A stretch of 64,000 bases of DNA, taken from Terriglobia bacterium (GTDB taxonomy: Bacteria > Acidobacteriota > Terriglobia > Terriglobales > Acidobacteriaceae). The translations under genes and the position numbers were made by a program. Positions 62,063 to 64,000 of the stretch are shown here, piece after piece. The stretch is taken from NCBI GenBank assembly GCA_020073165.1, contig JAIQFP010000024.1, forward strand, positions 18,894-82,893. The letters run 5' to 3'. How positions within the stretch are numbered: position 1 is the first letter of the stretch; every line of letters starts with the position of its first letter. Below the pieces are notes generated by a model that did not search any database, was not told where the DNA came from, and saw nothing but the letters and a program-made list of their open reading frames with translations.

Positions 62063-62481
62063 TTGCCCTTCGGCTTGTGATCGACACCAATGTGGTCGTG
62101 TCGGCGGCGCTCAGACCGGAGGGATTGCAGCGGACGGTAATCCTGCTGGCCATGGCCAAGCCGGCCCGCTGGTACATTCCCGAGGCGATTTTCACGGAAT
62201 ACGCTACGGTGCTGGCCCGTCCTGAGTTTCAGATTCGGCGCAGCCTGCGTCAGCAATTCCTGCAATTAATCCGGAACCGGACCCATTTGGTTGTGCCTTC
62301 ACGCTTGAGTCAGATCACGGCTGACCCCGCCGACAACATCTTCGTTGAATGCGCCGATGCCGCTCGCGCGGACTATCTGATAACGGGCAACCAACGCCAT
62401 TTCCCGAAGTTCTGGAAGAACACCAAGATCATATCTTCACGCGAATTCCTTGCTGTCATAGCCCCGCACCTGATCTTGTAG
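62059..62481 (+). CDS. PIN-domain ribonuclease toxin
   Basis: 140 residues of the toxin-component PIN family. The acidic residues of the RNase site are seen in LVIDTNVVVSAAL (Asp), PEAIFTEYATVLARPEF (Glu), DPADNIFVECADAARADYLITGNQRHFPKFW (Asp/Glu plus the conserved TGN-x-x-HF). It probably cuts RNA, perhaps tRNA, when free of antitoxin. It overlaps the antitoxin gene by four bases. The 3' flank 62482-62570 shows no further gene. Confidence 0.92.
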   Translation: MIALRLVIDTNVVVSAALRPEGLQRTVILLAMAKPARWYIPEAIFTEYATVLARPEFQIRRSLRQQFLQLIRNRTHLVVPSRLSQITADPADNIFVECADAARADYLITGNQRHFPKFWKNTKIISSREFLAVIAPHLIL

Positions 62482-62570
62482 CGTCCCTGGGCCTCTTCCA
62501 CACAGTTCCCGTGCAACGGGGACTAGCGGAGCTGGAGCCGTTGCAAAATTAGGACATGTCCAACGCCGGA

Positions 62571-62603
62571 AAAGGCCGACCCTTGTTTCCAGGATCGGCC
62601 TTT
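62571..62603. terminator. Hairpin terminator beside the 5S fragment
   Basis: AAAGGCCGA (62571-62579) and TCGGCCTTT (62595-62603), a perfect 9-bp stem with flanking T/A runs on both strands. Its placement next to a 5S-like piece copies the order at the true rRNA operon end. Confidence 0.75.
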
Positions 62604-62680
62604 ATTTATGCCGGCAACGACCGGATTTTACCCGGAGCGAAGTCGAAGGGCTCCCACACACTTACGCGTGCAGTACCATC
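62604..62680 (-). pseudogene. Fragment of a 5S rRNA gene (3' part) with a 28-base insert
   Basis: On the minus strand, 62680-62651 reads like the 3' half of the true 5S gene (30 bases, two mismatches: GCACGCG-T-AAGTGTGTGGGAG), and 62622-62601 copies its last bases and the first bases of its 3' flank (GGTCGTTGCCGGCATAAATA). Between them a 28-base insert replaces four bases. The real gene at 63189-63306 lacks the insert. This looks like a broken duplicate. Confidence 0.7.
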
Positions 62681-62762
62681 TTCTCCCCGAATTTCTGGTA
62701 CCAAAAGTTCAACACATCCGGCCCCACGCGACGAGCCTGGCTACGATCTACGCTTTCCGGCA

Positions 62763-63008
62763 CTAAAACGGAACCAGCAGCTTGTCTGGGCCTTCGATTT
62801 CATCTTTGGCCTCGAGGAATTCTTCACTCCATGGTTGGCCTGCGCACTCGGGGCACTCGTCGATCATGTTGCCAACCGCGAAACAGTGATAGCAGGTTCC
62901 TTCCGTGCTGTCGCCAGGAAACTTGTTACATGTCTTACAGGGCTTGAAGAACTTGCTTCCGAGTGCTCGGTGCTCTCCCCATAATTCCCGCTCACAGATG
63001 ACGCACAC
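62763..63008 (-). CDS. Small cysteine-rich zinc-ribbon protein
   Basis: 81 residues with four CxxC pairs: MCVICERE, CKTCNKF, TCYHCFAV and DECPECAGQ. This is the pattern of two rubredoxin/zinc-ribbon knuckles. The end is acidic (WSEEFLEAKDEIEGPDKLL). An AGGAGG lies three bases before the ATG. It is squeezed between the 5S fragment and the true 5S gene, on the rRNA strand. The function is unknown; metal or nucleic-acid binding is possible. Confidence 0.65.
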   Translation of the reverse strand: MCVICERELWGEHRALGSKFFKPCKTCNKFPGDSTEGTCYHCFAVGNMIDECPECAGQPWSEEFLEAKDEIEGPDKLLVPF

Positions 63009-63151
63009 ATTTCCTCCTGACTGCCCTTATCCTGCGTCCGATCGAGTCCTTCACGGGGGTATTTAGACTCAATATAAATCCATCGCTTTTTCCACGTTCT
63101 CAAAATGAGGGTCGATACCGCTTAATTACGAAAATACGTCCCAAAAACGGA

Positions 63152-63183
63152 AAAGGCCACGCTCATCTCTGAACGTGGCCTTT
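63152..63183 (-). terminator. Terminator of the rRNA operon
   Basis: A perfect 10-bp stem (63152-63161 with 63174-63183), five bases past the mapped 3' end of the 5S, followed on the minus strand by TTTTCCGTTTTT. The core matches the hairpin at 55767-55798. Confidence 0.85.
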
Positions 63184-63188
63184 ATTTA

Positions 63189-63306
<118 letters not shown>

Positions 63307-63602
63307 ACTTGCAGCCGTCAGCTATCAGCCCTCAGCAAAATCTCACTAAGGCGACTTCAACTGCTGAAGCGCGGCAAACTTTCAAAGAGCGTGAGGACGA
63401 TGCCTCACAACTGAATAGATTGGGTGGACGCTTTCACGTCCGGCTACATCGGCTTTTCGTCGGCGCACAACCGTCGGTCTTCGCAGTTTCAGATTCGTCC
63501 AGGTTCTGACGAGGTCTGAAATTGCCGCAGCTTTCGAACAAGTTCGAACTGAAAGCTGACGGCTGAAAACAGACGGCTGTTTTACTGCACCGAGTAAATT
63601 TT
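63307..63602. other. 23S-5S spacer of the rRNA operon
   Basis: No tRNA is present. Short repeats are visible: CAGCCGTCAGCTATCAGCCC near 63311 and GCTGACGGCTG...CAGACGGCTG at 63558-63580, related to dispersed acidobacterial intergenic repeats. GACGCTTTCACGTCC at 63428-63442 can form a small hairpin. ORFs here are not credible. Confidence 0.7.

Positions 63603-64000
<398 letters not shown>

Overview
The window (64,000 bases, high GC) looks like a chromosomal segment of an acidobacterium of the Koribacter/Terriglobus type, possibly from a metagenome. The basis is the gene style: a long Oar-like TonB-dependent receptor with an N-terminal carboxypeptidase-regulatory domain, two eukaryotic-type Ser/Thr kinases (one with a WD40-like propeller, one with TPR and PEGA repeats), a VWFA-related secreted protein, HAF-repeat and other secreted proteins, BlaI-type operator-like dyads, and a conserved but scattered gene order. 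This assignment is inference from family content; no phylogeny was computed.

Layout. 1-10174: the start of moeA, a polytopic membrane protein, an HAF-repeat secreted protein, a family 2 glycosyltransferase, an hslR-type S4 protein, a YjbQ-family protein and a 1665-residue kinase. 10237-17507: tRNA-Ser(UGA), secreted and membrane proteins of unknown function, a family 4 glycosyltransferase and a LysR regulator. 17580-24749: gltB, an arsenic locus (arsC divergent from arsR-acr3) and sodC. 24789-31635: a three-gene envelope operon (PA2779-like protein, C39-type peptidase, TPR/beta-barrel protein), an acyl ligase-ACP-acyltransferase fusion behind a MetR-like regulator, and a small secreted protein. 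31655-38035: a frameshifted HTH gene, a VWA protein, an orphan OmpR-type regulator preceded by phased 11-bp repeats, and the TonB-dependent receptor. 38178-51861: an AhpD-like gene with an in-frame UGA, gltA, an S8 protease, a cNMP/DUF1003 protein, a large TPR protein, LOG, thiE, a SUMF1-like protein, an SDR and an alpha/beta hydrolase. 51917-62481: holin-like and ICMT-like membrane proteins, a SulP transporter, a lipoprotein, the second kinase, a frameshifted glyoxalase, a thioredoxin-like gene with an in-frame UGA, a secreted protein and a Phd/PIN toxin-antitoxin pair. 62571-64000: a zinc-ribbon protein, a 5S rRNA fragment, and the 3' end of an rRNA operon (5S and partial 23S) on the minus strand.

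The most important observation is that two unlinked redox genes, each appearing as two ORFs split by a UGA, are continuous in frame across it. In each the UGA falls at an expected thiol active-site position (C-x-x-U-x-x-x-H in the AhpD-like protein; the end of the first beta strand in the thioredoxin-like protein). Each UGA is followed at 16-18 nt by a perfect 6-bp hairpin with a small loop beginning A-G-U-U. They are best read as selenoprotein genes of 189 and 620 residues. No selA, selB, selC or selD lies in the window, so this needs support from the rest of the genome.

Two other genes (about 32027 and about 58894) carry single frameshifts that rejoin to good family-like sequence. These are either recent pseudogenes or sequencing indels.
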